Source: Candidatus Obscuribacterales bacterium (lineage in GTDB: Bacteria > Cyanobacteriota > Vampirovibrionia > Obscuribacterales > Obscuribacteraceae). From it: DNA of 64,000 nucleotides. The stretch is from contig JACKCM010000004.1 in NCBI GenBank assembly GCA_020634035.1, positions 248,001 to 312,000 on the forward strand, written 5' to 3'. This document shows, piece by piece, positions 8,142-17,952 of the stretch. Under the pieces are notes generated by a model. The model saw only the letters and a list, made by a program, of their open reading frames with translations, made no database searches and was not told where the DNA came from. The position numbers and the translations under genes were made by a program. The stretch's first letter is position 1. Each line of letters starts with the position of its first letter.

Positions 8142-10880
8142 TTGAAAAAACTTCAAATTGGTGCTGTCTTTATCGCCCTGAGCCTTAGCTTACAAGCGCC
8201 CTGCGCCCTGGCCGGGCAGCTGCCCCAAGAGGATAGGCAGATCAAAAGAGAGGGTCTGGAAGTCAGCAAGATGGAGTTGAAAAGGCGTAGAGCTCGTCTG
8301 GTCGCCCATCGAGAAGAGCTTACTCGCGGTCTTGCCGAGATAGAAAAACAGCTGACAATCTTGAATACCGAGGCTAATCCTGCTCCAGCGAGCGTACAGA
8401 AGAAGGCGAGCACGCTGGCGCTCTCAAAAGAGCTTCTCGAACAGGCTCTCGAGCAAGAGATGGACATGGTGGAGGACGATGTCGCCATTCATGAGCTGGA
8501 CCGTCGCCGTCTAGCCCTCGATAAGGAGCTTTTCAATCTGGAAGAGCTCGATTTTAACGAGCGCTACAAAGATGTGGACGAGGTAGTGGCGGAGAAGCTG
8601 GAGAGCCTGAAGGAGCTTGAGAGATCTAAGGAGAACTGGCGGACTGCGGCCCAGAGAGAGCGCGATCTGCTGGCCGCTCTGGAGCCGGTTCTGTTGAACT
8701 ACTGGGGCAAGAAACGCATCGACAAAACCGAGCTGGTGATGAAAACCAGAGAGAGCCGCCTCAATCTATGGATGGAAGAACTCAAAGCCCATAGCGCCTT
8801 TTTGAAAGCTAAAAACGAGGATAACCTCTCAGGAGCGAAGCGGGCTGACTTGCGCCGTAAACTTTTGAACGACTATTTCCGTTTGAAAGAATCGAGACAA
8901 CGCTTGAACAACGAGCTGATCATGGCCGAGAATGACGCCTGGCAGGCTTCGGAACGCATGAAATATGAACTGGGCTCACTCTATCGTCGTCTTTCTTATT
9001 TGAATCGGGCTCTGAAAAAACGTGGTGAAAAATTGCCAAGCCTGGTTCATTCACGCTATCGCATCGGTAATTCAGAGAGTCTGAAAGTCGGTGAGTATGT
9101 TCCCGGCATCGTATTTGATGACTTCTACAACTGGGGCTCCAGAATCTCGAAAGTTATCACCGGAAGCTCCGCCGAGAAGATCGGCTTGAAACCTGGAGAC
9201 GAACTGGTCTTTGTCGATGGTAAGCCGGTAATCGGCAGTGACCGCAGTTTCAAGACTCTTTTAACCGGACCGAAAGACAAAGAGGTCGAGATAACGGTGA
9301 TGTCGACCGGCAATCTCTATAGACTGCCGGTTAACCTTGATTATCGCCCTGAGGAGAAGACTCATCCCGAAATTCTCAAAGCACTCAAAGATGCTGAAGC
9401 ATCAAAAGATATCGAGGGAATAATCCGCTCCAGGCTGGAAGAGATCAAATATAAAAGTCGTTATTCCAGAGACCGTTCAGTGGCCGACAGCTCGGTCGAA
9501 GAGCTTATGTCCGTTTTGAAAGAGCATCCTGATCTGCCGGGTACTTTGAAAGTGGCTGCTTATGCCGGTTGTTCGGTTCATTTTCTCAATCGCATGGGCG
9601 AGAGCCTGTCCCGGGCAAGGGCCAGCGAACCTGAATCAGAGCAGAGTAGCGCCAGCGCAGAGTTCCTGAATCAGGCTGATGAAGCTGCCTCGCGTGCCAT
9701 CGAGGCAGCATCGGTAGGAAAGAATGCTTCTCTAGAAGATGCCGTCAAGCTTCTCGATCTGGCTGGCCAGTATCGCAAACATTTCGACTTTCGTCATATT
9801 GGAACAGCAGACACGTTGAAGGCCATTTGCGATCGTGTCGTAGCCATCTCAAGCGATGCTGCTTCAGAATCTCCCTATGATGCAGCTTCTATACTGAAAG
9901 AGATGGCTGATGCCTACGAGCTTTCGCTGAAAGATTACGAGAGCGCCAGCAGGGCTCTGACCAGGAGCAATGAGAGTTTCTTGCTGGTTCTGCCGGAAGA
10001 GGCTCAAGAGGTTACAAGCAATCGTCTGGTGCTCAGTCGTACATACACTCGTCAGGACAAACTGGTTGAGGCGATTGATGAGCTCGAGGCTCGCCTGGCC
10101 GGATTAGATGATATAGAGGCTTTCTCCGCTAAGGCAGAGGAGCTTATGATGTACGACTATGTCGTCACCTTGAAGGAGCTGGGTAAGCTCTATCGGCGAC
10201 AGGGCGACGACAAGAATGCTCTTAGAGTGGCCGATGCAATTCTCGATAGTTACGGCAGACTTGATGCTATCGAAGACAGCACCTATATCGATGCTCTTTT
10301 GCTGAAAGGACGCAGTACCCTTGCTTCTGGTAAAGCTAAAAAGGCTCTACCCTATCTGACCGAAGCGCTTCGTTCGCTTCCGGAGGAGGACAAGGCAGCT
10401 TGTTTGATCGAAATGGCCGATGCCTATGCAAAGCTCAAAAGAGAAAACGAATTGCGTTTGATTTCGGTATTGCTCAGAGATCACTTCGTATCCAGGCTGA
10501 GCAATATCGAAAAAGGAAAGACCGCACGTCTAATCGGTGACCAGTCGGTTGAGTTTGCCGAGCTGCTTGATGAGGCAGGCGAGCCTGACGAGGCTGTCTC
10601 TTTCCTGGATCTGGCTCTCAGTGCTTACACCCTGGGCATCACCACCAGTGGTATGAGAGCCGAGGCTGATCAGATGAGTGAGAAAGAGCGACTCGAAATG
10701 AAGGCTCTTGCTCAACATCTTGCTGCACAGTTGAAGAAGATTGGCTCGGTGCTCGCCAGTGCCGGGCGAGATGAACGGGCCACCGGAGTGACAAAGTTCA
10801 CCGAAGAGCTGGAAGCCAAACTGTCCGGAGACTCTGAACTGGATCTCGAATGGTTGGTCCGTGCTCCCCAGAGCTTATGA
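8142..10880 (+). CDS. Large exported coiled-coil protein with internal PDZ domain and TPR-like C-terminus
   Basis: The start is a TTG preceded by GGAAGGAC. It opens a signal peptide (KKLQIGAVFIALSLSL, cut after ALAG). Residues about 25-300 are Glu/Arg/Lys-rich coiled coil. A PDZ domain lies at about 318-402, with the ligand-loop region SAEKIGLKPGDELVFVDGKP. The remaining 500 residues are helical with TPR-like pairs (for example ALPYLTEALRSLPEED). No protease triad is seen, so the PDZ is probably a scaffold or sensor. The stop overlaps the convergent CDF gene by six bases. Confidence 0.82.
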   Translation: MKKLQIGAVFIALSLSLQAPCALAGQLPQEDRQIKREGLEVSKMELKRRRARLVAHREELTRGLAEIEKQLTILNTEANPAPASVQKKASTLALSKELLEQALEQEMDMVEDDVAIHELDRRRLALDKELFNLEELDFNERYKDVDEVVAEKLESLKELERSKENWRTAAQRERDLLAALEPVLLNYWGKKRIDKTELVMKTRESRLNLWMEELKAHSAFLKAKNEDNLSGAKRADLRRKLLNDYFRLKESRQRLNNELIMAENDAWQASERMKYELGSLYRRLSYLNRALKKRGEKLPSLVHSRYRIGNSESLKVGEYVPGIVFDDFYNWGSRISKVITGSSAEKIGLKPGDELVFVDGKPVIGSDRSFKTLLTGPKDKEVEITVMSTGNLYRLPVNLDYRPEEKTHPEILKALKDAEASKDIEGIIRSRLEEIKYKSRYSRDRSVADSSVEELMSVLKEHPDLPGTLKVAAYAGCSVHFLNRMGESLSRARASEPESEQSSASAEFLNQADEAASRAIEAASVGKNASLEDAVKLLDLAGQYRKHFDFRHIGTADTLKAICDRVVAISSDAASESPYDAASILKEMADAYELSLKDYESASRALTRSNESFLLVLPEEAQEVTSNRLVLSRTYTRQDKLVEAIDELEARLAGLDDIEAFSAKAEELMMYDYVVTLKELGKLYRRQGDDKNALRVADAILDSYGRLDAIEDSTYIDALLLKGRSTLASGKAKKALPYLTEALRSLPEEDKAACLIEMADAYAKLKRENELRLISVLLRDHFVSRLSNIEKGKTARLIGDQSVEFAELLDEAGEPDEAVSFLDLALSAYTLGITTSGMRAEADQMSEKERLEMKALAQHLAAQLKKIGSVLASAGRDERATGVTKFTEELEAKLSGDSELDLEWLVRAPQSL

Positions 10881-11768
10881 CCTGTCTTCTTCGATATGCA
10901 CCATCACATCTTCGACTCCGCCAATCTCTTTCATCAATAGATCTTCGACCTGGTAGGCAATTTTGTGCCCTTCCTCTACGGTGATATGACCGCGGACCTG
11001 GACATGCAGATCGATGAATATATGGTCATCGAGACCACGGCTTCTTATCTTGTGACAATCGAGCACTCCCGGGACTTTCAGCACCAGCTTTTTCACTTCT
11101 TCCGGTTCCAGGGCTGCTGCATCTACCAGAATGCCGAGATGGGCCTGGATAATCTCGTAGCCGGCTTTGAAAATCACTAGTACTATCAGTAGTGATGCCA
11201 CCACGTCGACAAAGTAGAACTTGAAGTTGACTGCTAATAGAGAGACGATCACGCCGATGCTGACGAACACATCAGAGAGCGTGTGTTTCGAATCCGCCTC
11301 CAGCAGTCTCGAATGCAATTCGGCGCCCTTTTTAGATTCATATCTACTGACCAAAATATTGATGATGATAGTTGCCACCATGACCAGATAGGAGGCTGGA
11401 GTTGATTCTGGGGCACCACCCTGGCTCATTATCCTTTTGACCACTTCGGATATGACTTCGAAGCAGGCGAAGAACATAAGAAATGATATGCCGATAGCAG
11501 CCAGCGCTTCGAACTTTCTGTGACCGTAGGGATGCCCTTCATCGGCCGGCTTGCTTGATATTGTCAGACCGATGATACCAAGGATATTTGACGAGGCATC
11601 GAGCAGCGAATGGAAACCGTCGGCGATCATAGACAGGGTGCTGGTCGAGATGCCGATGCCGAGTTTGCTGAAGGAAACCAGCAGATTTAAACCCAGGGTT
11701 TGAACAAAGACAGTGCGGGCTTCTTTGAGCCTGGTCACCTTGTCTTGTTTCTCTTTTTCTTCTTTCAT
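10875..11768 (-). CDS. Cation diffusion facilitator (CDF) metal transporter
   Basis: About 297 residues with the CDF plan: predicted membrane helices in the first 200 residues, the metal-site motifs ADGFHSLLDASSN and DSKHTLSDVFVS (HxxxD in helices 2 and 5), and a C-terminal cytoplasmic domain (VPGVLDCHKIRSRG, IFIDLHVQV). The family exports Zn2+, Fe2+, Co2+ or Mn2+ in exchange for protons. The metal cannot be read from sequence. I chose ATG at 11768. A GTG at 11786 is possible, and neither has a good ribosome site. Confidence 0.92.
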   Translation of the reverse strand: MKEEKEKQDKVTRLKEARTVFVQTLGLNLLVSFSKLGIGISTSTLSMIADGFHSLLDASSNILGIIGLTISSKPADEGHPYGHRKFEALAAIGISFLMFFACFEVISEVVKRIMSQGGAPESTPASYLVMVATIIINILVSRYESKKGAELHSRLLEADSKHTLSDVFVSIGVIVSLLAVNFKFYFVDVVASLLIVLVIFKAGYEIIQAHLGILVDAAALEPEEVKKLVLKVPGVLDCHKIRSRGLDDHIFIDLHVQVRGHITVEEGHKIAYQVEDLLMKEIGGVEDVMVHIEEDRS

Positions 11769-11886
11769 CGAACCGGATTCTGGCACAGAATTGGGATAAA
11801 GCTGTGCGAATGATAACGGTTTAATTGAGTCCGGTCTACGGACGAAACGGGAAACCCGCTCCAGGCAAGATCTATGTCTAATGTAT

Positions 11887-11924
11887 ATCGAGAGTGAACT
11901 ATTGGTGAAAGGAAGGCTCTCGAT
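11887..11924. other. Inverted repeat in gene-poor stretch upstream of zinc-ribbon gene
   Basis: Arms ATCGAGAG (11887-11894) and CTCTCGAT (11917-11924) are perfect complements around a 22-base loop. They sit in the roughly 270-base stretch between the CDF gene start and the zinc-ribbon gene start. No open frame of note is present there. It could be an RNA hairpin or an operator. Confidence 0.35.
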
Positions 11925-12060
11925 CGCATGATGTATTTATAAGAGGTATGGTCGCGGTCTCGACTTCACGGTTATCCTGGTTGCTAGCGATATTGAAAAA
12001 AGAACTAGCACTTAATGGCTTCCTCAGTGTCCCTATACACAGTTGTCGGAGGAGACAGAT

Positions 12061-12273
12061 ATGATCACAGATAATTTGAGAACCAGCTTAGAGTCTCAGA
12101 ACGTTCTCTATTTTTGCCAGACTTGCACCACCGATTTTTCGGAGTATCTCCATCTCAATACCTGTCCTTGCTGCGGAGTCAAGGATCAACATTCGATGGT
12201 GAAAATCTATATCGATCATGATCCCGAGGTCGATCAGATGTACACCAAAAAAGACTGGATGGCTGGAGACTAG
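12061..12273 (+). CDS. Small zinc-ribbon-like protein
   Basis: 70 residues with CQTC and CPCC pairs 17 residues apart (FCQTCTTDF, NTCPCCGVK), the pattern of a four-cysteine zinc ribbon. The acidic C-terminal tail includes YIDHDPEVDQMY. The start is the ATG at 12061 with GGAGGAG just upstream. An in-frame TTG at 12043 lies before that ribosome site and is rejected. Its role is unknown; small zinc ribbons often bind protein or nucleic acid. Confidence 0.75.
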   Translation: MITDNLRTSLESQNVLYFCQTCTTDFSEYLHLNTCPCCGVKDQHSMVKIYIDHDPEVDQMYTKKDWMAGD

Positions 12274-12286
12274 TCGCGTTCGCAAC

Positions 12287-13222
12287 CTACAAACCGCCTT
12301 TGATACCGGTTTCGTTGATGAAGAAGTGCGATTTACCGGTATTGATGGCGATGCCATGACCTCGGAAAGCTTTTACCGAGTCGTTTGGACCGAAGTAAGA
12401 ATGAAACCCGTCCGGGGTTACTGAATACCAGTTATTGTCCGAAGCTTTTCGAAGTTCCATGGCTCCGGTTTCAATCGATCTTAGCTGACCACTGGCGTCA
12501 TAATTCATATAAGCGGCAGTGCCGTCCGGGTTCTCGACATGTTCAAGGAGAAGATTCTGAGACCGGAAAGACATCGGTCCATTTAGATCGTGCAGGGCTG
12601 TGTACACAGCGTGGGTGCCGCTTTTGTCGAATACTTCTCTTATGTCGGCTCCGTTTTCTACGATTCGATCATAGGTCAGAGTGCCATCTTTATCCAGGCG
12701 CGCTGACATCTCCAGCTCGCTTTTAGAGCCGTCTTTATACTCTTTTAGCCAGTGATCGTCGTCTATCTTGGTAAGGTTGCTGCCGTCCGGTTGTCGAATT
12801 TGATTCAGTTCGCCGTTTTCGTCATAACCGAATTCGAAGCCGGTTTTTTTATTCGGTGTCTCTTGCGGCTTTTCTCTTGGTTCTTCTTCAAGCTTTTCGT
12901 GCCTTTTTCGGTCTTCTTTCTCTTCTGGCTTTGGCTCGATACGGTGTCTTTCTCTCTCTCTTTCTCTGTTGTTGCCGTCCCTCGAAGAATCGTGACCCCT
13001 TTCGCGACCATGGCCTTCTTCGATAGTTAGATCAGGAAGCCTGTCCATATCTTTGCTCCGGTCTCCGCCTTTGCTCTGATTCAAGAGGGCGGTACCCATC
13101 TCGACTCTACCTCCGGTCTCGTCGATAACCCTGGTGTACAGTGAGTCACCGGAGTAATGCTCTTTTTGAGGTTGATCCAGTCTGGTGGGCGGTGCTGCCT
13201 CGGTGTTTGTTCCTGTAGCCAT
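12287..13222 (-). CDS. Hypothetical protein with charged linker and YD-repeat-like C-terminus
   Basis: 311 residues from the ATG at 13222, which has GGAG about ten bases upstream. The N-terminal third is disordered and very rich in Arg, Glu, Lys and His. The rest has repeated Asp/Gly-Tyr strands such as YDENGELNQIRQPDGS and MNYDASGQLRSIETG, which resemble RHS/YD repeats. No signal peptide is visible. No known toxin domain is seen. It is convergent with the zinc-ribbon gene, 13 bases apart. Confidence 0.65.
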   Translation of the reverse strand: MATGTNTEAAPPTRLDQPQKEHYSGDSLYTRVIDETGGRVEMGTALLNQSKGGDRSKDMDRLPDLTIEEGHGRERGHDSSRDGNNRERERERHRIEPKPEEKEDRKRHEKLEEEPREKPQETPNKKTGFEFGYDENGELNQIRQPDGSNLTKIDDDHWLKEYKDGSKSELEMSARLDKDGTLTYDRIVENGADIREVFDKSGTHAVYTALHDLNGPMSFRSQNLLLEHVENPDGTAAYMNYDASGQLRSIETGAMELRKASDNNWYSVTPDGFHSYFGPNDSVKAFRGHGIAINTGKSHFFINETGIKGGL

Positions 13223-13359
13223 AATTCCAATTCTCCAAAAAAAACGTCCACTTGACAATCGCATCCTAACCTTCAACTTGTTACGAACTAGTGACGATGC
13301 AAATTTCCGGTCGAAATCCCTGTGCTGTATGATTGTGACGTTGTCCGAGCCTCACTCAA

Positions 13360-15534
13360 ATGTTTCCAGCCCGACTTTCCATAGCCCAGAAGGTGATTAT
13401 CCTGGTTGGCACCGTTCTCTTCTTCGAGGTCGGTTTTATCCTGGTTCTGGGAGCCTTGTTTCAGGAGGCGGAGAGCCGGCTGCAAGAGGAAGTACGGGCA
13501 AGAGAGGTCGTTTCTCACGTCAATAGCCTCAACAGTCAGATCAATCGTCTGCTCACCGCCATTGTCGCCCCGGTTGCCGTCAAGGATGTTGTCAGCGAAC
13601 TGGTCAAGTTCGAGAAATCCGTGCGCAGAGATCTCGACGCTCTCAAGGCTTTGACTCGCGGCAATGAGCGAGATGAAAAAGAGATTGATGAACTCTGTCG
13701 AAATTGCTATGCCGGGCTGGATCTGATTCGCTCTCTCAAGATTACTGCCGAAACAGAACAGGTGAACTGGTCCGGTCGAGAGTTCAAGTTGCTGCAGTTC
13801 AACGATGACGTTGCTCAGCAGATGAACAGCATCGTAGAGAAATACCGCGAAATTCAGAAGTTTAAAGAGGAGTCTGCCAGAGAAGCCCGAGAGATGGTTT
13901 ATTACTGGTTGGTGGCCGTGGTTCTTGCCAATGTGGTGCTTGCCGGGCTAGCCACCACTATTTTTATTCTGGGGATCTCTCGTCGTCTCAAGATCGTCAA
14001 AGACAACGCTGTTTTGCTGGCGGCCAACCAGGAACTCAATCCGCCTATCGGAGGTTATGACGACATCAGCGAGCTGGACAGGCTCTTTCATGAAACCGCT
14101 GCTGCATTAAAAGAATCGATTCATAAAGAGAGGGCCCTGGTGGAAAATGCCAGGGATGTGATCTGTACTATATCTGCCGAGTTGAAGTTTGCCAGCGTCA
14201 GTCCGGCTTCTGAAACAGTTTTCGGCTACGAGCCCGAGGAGCTTACTGAAGTTCGAATCAGCGAGGTAATTCCATCAGAGAGCCTTGAACATATGGTCTC
14301 TGGTCTTGAGCTGTCGAGGCAGTATGACGACGGAGAGCCCTTCGAATCGACTTTTCTAAAGAAAGACGGCGATCTGATTTATATTCTCTGGTCGGTGCAG
14401 TGGTCTGAGCATGATCAGTCTTATTTTTGTGTGGCCCATGATATATCTGATCGCAGAGAAGCCGAGCTTTTGATTAAACAGAGCGAAGAGAGAATTCGAT
14501 CTATATTCAATAATGTGCCTGTCTCTATCGTTAGCGCCAGTAAATACGGTGCCGTTGACTATGTCAACAAAACATTTCTGGAGCGATTTGACTACGAACG
14601 TGATGCCGCTCAAAACTTGAAACTGGAGCAGATTTTTGCTGCCCGCGAAGGTGGCGATTCTCCGCCTCAATGGTCTCATCTCGTTTTTGGACCGCAGTCA
14701 GCGGCGAAAGTCTACCAGCTTCTGGCCAATACCAATAATGGTGCTGCCTTTCCGGCAGAAGTCGTGGTAAACAGATACGAAAGCACCGAAGGAGAGAGGC
14801 TGTTAATTGCTGTGGAGGATATTGCCGAGCGTGTCGAACTGGAGGAGAGGAAACAACAATTCGTCTCGATGGTCAGTCATGATCTCCGCACTCCATTGAC
14901 CTCAATCCGGGGTTTTCTGACTCTGCTCAAAGAAGGTTGTCTTGATCTCGAAGGAGAGACAGGGGTGCGTCGGGTGGGCCAGGCCGAGCGAACTGTGGAG
15001 CGACTAATAGTTCTGGTCAATGATCTGCTTGATATAGAAAAGATCGAGTCGGGGAGAATGGAGCTTGATCTCATTGCCTGTGATCCGGTCTTACTCTCGA
15101 GGGAAGCGATCGCTACCTTGAAGAGTCTGGCGGAGGAGAAGAATGTCGAGATAGAGTTGGTGCTCCGAGATGATTTCAAGGCCCTCGCTCTTGCTGATGA
15201 AGAGAGGGGTATTCAGGTTTTGATCAATCTTCTCTCTAATGCTGTCAAGTTCTCGCCAGAGGGCAGCTCGGTCATATTGCAGCTTGTGGACGGATTGAAA
15301 GAGATTGAATTTCGAGTAATCGACAGGGGGCGGGGAGTGCCGGAGGATAAGCGGGAGATTATTTTCGATCGTTTTCGTCAGGTTGAAAGCAGTGACGGCC
15401 GAAGAGGAAAAGGAACCGGTCTGGGGCTGCCTATCTGCAAGACTATTGTCGAGGCCCATGGTGGCTCTATAGGCGTGGGAGGAAGCGAAGTCGAGGGAGC
15501 GACTTTCTGGTTTACAATACCGAAAGTCGATTGA
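13360..15534 (+). CDS. Membrane sensor histidine kinase with PAS domains
   Basis: Two membrane segments (about residues 7-30 and 180-206) bracket a helical periplasmic sensor of about 150 residues. Two PAS-type regions follow at about 258-370 and 380-490. The HisKA segment carries the phospho-acceptor in MVSHDLRTPL (His507). An HATPase domain has NLLSNAVKFSPEG, DRGRGVPEDKREIIFDRF and GTGLGLPICK. The kinase autophosphorylates and should donate phosphate to the response regulator encoded seven bases downstream. The signal is unknown. Confidence 0.93.
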   Translation: MFPARLSIAQKVIILVGTVLFFEVGFILVLGALFQEAESRLQEEVRAREVVSHVNSLNSQINRLLTAIVAPVAVKDVVSELVKFEKSVRRDLDALKALTRGNERDEKEIDELCRNCYAGLDLIRSLKITAETEQVNWSGREFKLLQFNDDVAQQMNSIVEKYREIQKFKEESAREAREMVYYWLVAVVLANVVLAGLATTIFILGISRRLKIVKDNAVLLAANQELNPPIGGYDDISELDRLFHETAAALKESIHKERALVENARDVICTISAELKFASVSPASETVFGYEPEELTEVRISEVIPSESLEHMVSGLELSRQYDDGEPFESTFLKKDGDLIYILWSVQWSEHDQSYFCVAHDISDRREAELLIKQSEERIRSIFNNVPVSIVSASKYGAVDYVNKTFLERFDYERDAAQNLKLEQIFAAREGGDSPPQWSHLVFGPQSAAKVYQLLANTNNGAAFPAEVVVNRYESTEGERLLIAVEDIAERVELEERKQQFVSMVSHDLRTPLTSIRGFLTLLKEGCLDLEGETGVRRVGQAERTVERLIVLVNDLLDIEKIESGRMELDLIACDPVLLSREAIATLKSLAEEKNVEIELVLRDDFKALALADEERGIQVLINLLSNAVKFSPEGSSVILQLVDGLKEIEFRVIDRGRGVPEDKREIIFDRFRQVESSDGRRGKGTGLGLPICKTIVEAHGGSIGVGGSEVEGATFWFTIPKVD

Positions 15535-15541
15535 GATAGTT

Positions 15542-16225
15542 ATGTCGAAGATATTACTGGTGGAAGATGATCGAGAGCTGAGTGCAGTGGTCTGCAACTA
15601 TCTCGATTCGCGCAATTATTCTCTGGAGCCGGCTTATGATGGTCTCACCGCCCGTGAGTTTCTGGGGACCTATGAATATGATCTGGTCATTTTAGATTGG
15701 TCGCTGCCCGAAGAAGACGGCTTGAGTCTACTGAAGTGGTTGCGGTCTCAGGAGCAAGAGCGTAGAAGCTTCACTCCGGTCATTATGTTGACCGGCAAAA
15801 ATGAAGTCCATGAAAAAGAGATGGGACTCGATTCCGGGGCCGATGACTATATCACCAAGCCGTTCTCTCTGGCGGAACTGGCGGCTAGAATTCGGGCCGT
15901 ATTGAGACGTCCCCATTCGCTTCTTGGTACCGTGCTGAAAGCTCATGGACTCGAGCTTGATCCGGAGCGACGCGAACTCACCAGGGATGGTGTCTTGCAA
16001 AAGCTCGCCCCGCGAGAATTCATGTTGCTTGAATTTTTCTTGCGCCATCCCGGACGGGTCTTTACCCCGGAGCAGTTACTCAACAGCGTCTGGGGTGCCG
16101 AAGATCACGTCGGACCGGAGGTTGTTAGGACCTCTATCAATCGTATTCGAAAACAGCTCGACAAGCAGGGTGAAGATTCCATCATTGCCAATGTATATGG
16201 TGTCGGCTATAAACTCAAAGATTGA
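15542..16225 (+). CDS. OmpR/PhoB-family response regulator
   Basis: 227 residues. The receiver domain has acidic pocket EDD (8-10), phospho-acceptor Asp52 in VILDWSLPEEDG, and the switch Lys in DDYITKPFS. A winged-helix DNA-binding domain fills about residues 130-227, with LAPREFMLLEFF and VVRTSINRIRKQLD. It is seven bases after the histidine kinase gene, so the two form one two-component unit. Target genes are not evident from sequence. It is convergent with the TadG-like gene. Confidence 0.95.
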   Translation: MSKILLVEDDRELSAVVCNYLDSRNYSLEPAYDGLTAREFLGTYEYDLVILDWSLPEEDGLSLLKWLRSQEQERRSFTPVIMLTGKNEVHEKEMGLDSGADDYITKPFSLAELAARIRAVLRRPHSLLGTVLKAHGLELDPERRELTRDGVLQKLAPREFMLLEFFLRHPGRVFTPEQLLNSVWGAEDHVGPEVVRTSINRIRKQLDKQGEDSIIANVYGVGYKLKD

Positions 16226-16236
16226 AGTGGATTTTT

Positions 16237-17952
16237 TTAGCGGGGCAGCTTCCTCATGCTGATTACGTCTCTTTTCATATCCGGAGGCGTGGTGCCACCT
16301 ATCTCGATATCCAGTGCCAGACCGCCCGAGTAAAGGCTTCTTCTTGGCTGAGCCGCCAGGGGCTTGCCGTCGAAGCGCTGGAAGAAGTTGCCGGAATTCG
16401 TCAGAGAGAAAGGATTCGAAACAGTCAGGCGGGTCGAAAGACGACCTTTGCCGAGCTCTTTGGCTGTGCCCTGGTCGCCGCCGTACTCACTGAGTTCGCA
16501 CCAGTTAAGGGGATTGCCCGGCAGCGGTTGTCCGCAATGCTTGCCACCGTAAGTGGTTCCAAGATAACGCACGTTGTTTTTAAATATTATTACCGGAGAC
16601 AACCCTCCTTGAATTCTTGTGTCGGCGGTGGTGGACATTTGCATCTCTGCGGTTACGCCCTTGGGAAAAGGGTCTTTCAACAGCAGCCGTCTCGAGATGG
16701 TGCCGTCTTTGGCAAACTCATAGAGATAGATATCCCGGGGATTGAGTTTGATGTATTCGTTCGTCATGTCCAGAACCGAATCGATACGTGGTCTGGTGTT
16801 GCCGTTTCTCAGCCAGCAATAGAGACTGCTGGCGAACTGGGCGGCGGTGCCCGGTGTGCTGACAGCTCTACTTCGATACTTGACCATACGGGCGCTGCGG
16901 TCTAGAGGATAGTCCCCTTTCACCGCCCGGTAGCTGGTCACCCGATTGTCCGAGAAAGTTCTCTCGTTGAGGAAGTCCGACCAGCTTCTCAGACCGGCCA
17001 CCGGTCCGCCGGTGAGCCGGAGGGTCATGACCCCCCGGGCTCCGGTGTCAGGCATGGAGTAGGGCTGACAACAGGCGGACAGGCGCATGGTGTTCTTTAA
17101 CTTCAGACCGGCTGCCTGGTTGTCTTTACGGCCAACGTGGCATTCGAGCAGAACTATAGAGTTGATATGATCCCGGTCCCTCTTTCTGAAGCGGTCCCCC
17201 GGGACAATTCTCGAAGAACTGCTCAAACCGGCGAAGGTGTATTCTCGGTTGGCGAACGGGATGTTTATAAATGGCTTGAACTCATCACCCTGGAGCATCT
17301 CTTCGCGAGCATAGGCGAAGCGATGCGGTTCCGGGGCTTTGATGGTAGAGGTGCCGCCACCGTCCGAAAGCCATCCTGAAGAGAGGCGAATCCACTTCAA
17401 TTCGGTTCCCTCGGGTAAATTGGCTTTCATAAAAGTGGTGGCGTCTTTGAGAGGGTCGACCGCCTTACCGTGCACATCATAGAAAGCATCTTTCTTTCTG
17501 GCACGCAGAGAAGTCTCCAGCGCTTTGTTCAAGCTTGCAATCGTCCCTACCAGGTAACGTCTATCCGTCTCGGCCATCTCCTGCATGGTGCTGTTGTTAA
17601 GCTCCTGGGCGATGATGGCGTTCTGGCGAATAGTTGCCACCAGGGTATTGATCCCGGTTACTGGCAGGGGCTCGCCGTCCGGCGCCAGGGTACCGGCGCC
17701 GGTGGCAGGATAGTTGCTCAAAGAGACATAGCCGAAGTGAGGGTCATTGATAATGATCCTGGAGAGATCATTTGCCGCCATCAAGCAGGCGCCCTCCACC
17801 ACGGTCTCGACTCTTTTGTTGTCTACCATGAACAAGCCTATCTGGCTTTGCAGGAGAAACAGCGGTACCAGTAACAGGCAGGTTACCACCGCAACCAGTA
17901 CCAGCATGTTTCCCCGGCATTGCCTTAGTCGTCCTTTCTTTTTGGACATCAT
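16237..17952 (-). CDS. TadG-like pilus-assembly or secreted surface protein
   Basis: The N-terminus carries a basic run then one hydrophobic helix (NMLVLVAVVTCLLLVPLFLL) followed by DNKRVETVVEGACLMAANDLSR. This matches the N-terminal segment of TadE/TadG Flp-pilus assembly proteins. The remaining 500 residues are extracytoplasmic and unassigned. The ATG at 17952 overlaps the stop of the cellulase gene in an ATGA junction, so translation of the two is probably coupled. No other tad or flp gene is in the window. Confidence 0.72.
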   Translation of the reverse strand: MMSKKKGRLRQCRGNMLVLVAVVTCLLLVPLFLLQSQIGLFMVDNKRVETVVEGACLMAANDLSRIIINDPHFGYVSLSNYPATGAGTLAPDGEPLPVTGINTLVATIRQNAIIAQELNNSTMQEMAETDRRYLVGTIASLNKALETSLRARKKDAFYDVHGKAVDPLKDATTFMKANLPEGTELKWIRLSSGWLSDGGGTSTIKAPEPHRFAYAREEMLQGDEFKPFINIPFANREYTFAGLSSSSRIVPGDRFRKRDRDHINSIVLLECHVGRKDNQAAGLKLKNTMRLSACCQPYSMPDTGARGVMTLRLTGGPVAGLRSWSDFLNERTFSDNRVTSYRAVKGDYPLDRSARMVKYRSRAVSTPGTAAQFASSLYCWLRNGNTRPRIDSVLDMTNEYIKLNPRDIYLYEFAKDGTISRRLLLKDPFPKGVTAEMQMSTTADTRIQGGLSPVIIFKNNVRYLGTTYGGKHCGQPLPGNPLNWCELSEYGGDQGTAKELGKGRLSTRLTVSNPFSLTNSGNFFQRFDGKPLAAQPRRSLYSGGLALDIEIGGTTPPDMKRDVISMRKLPR

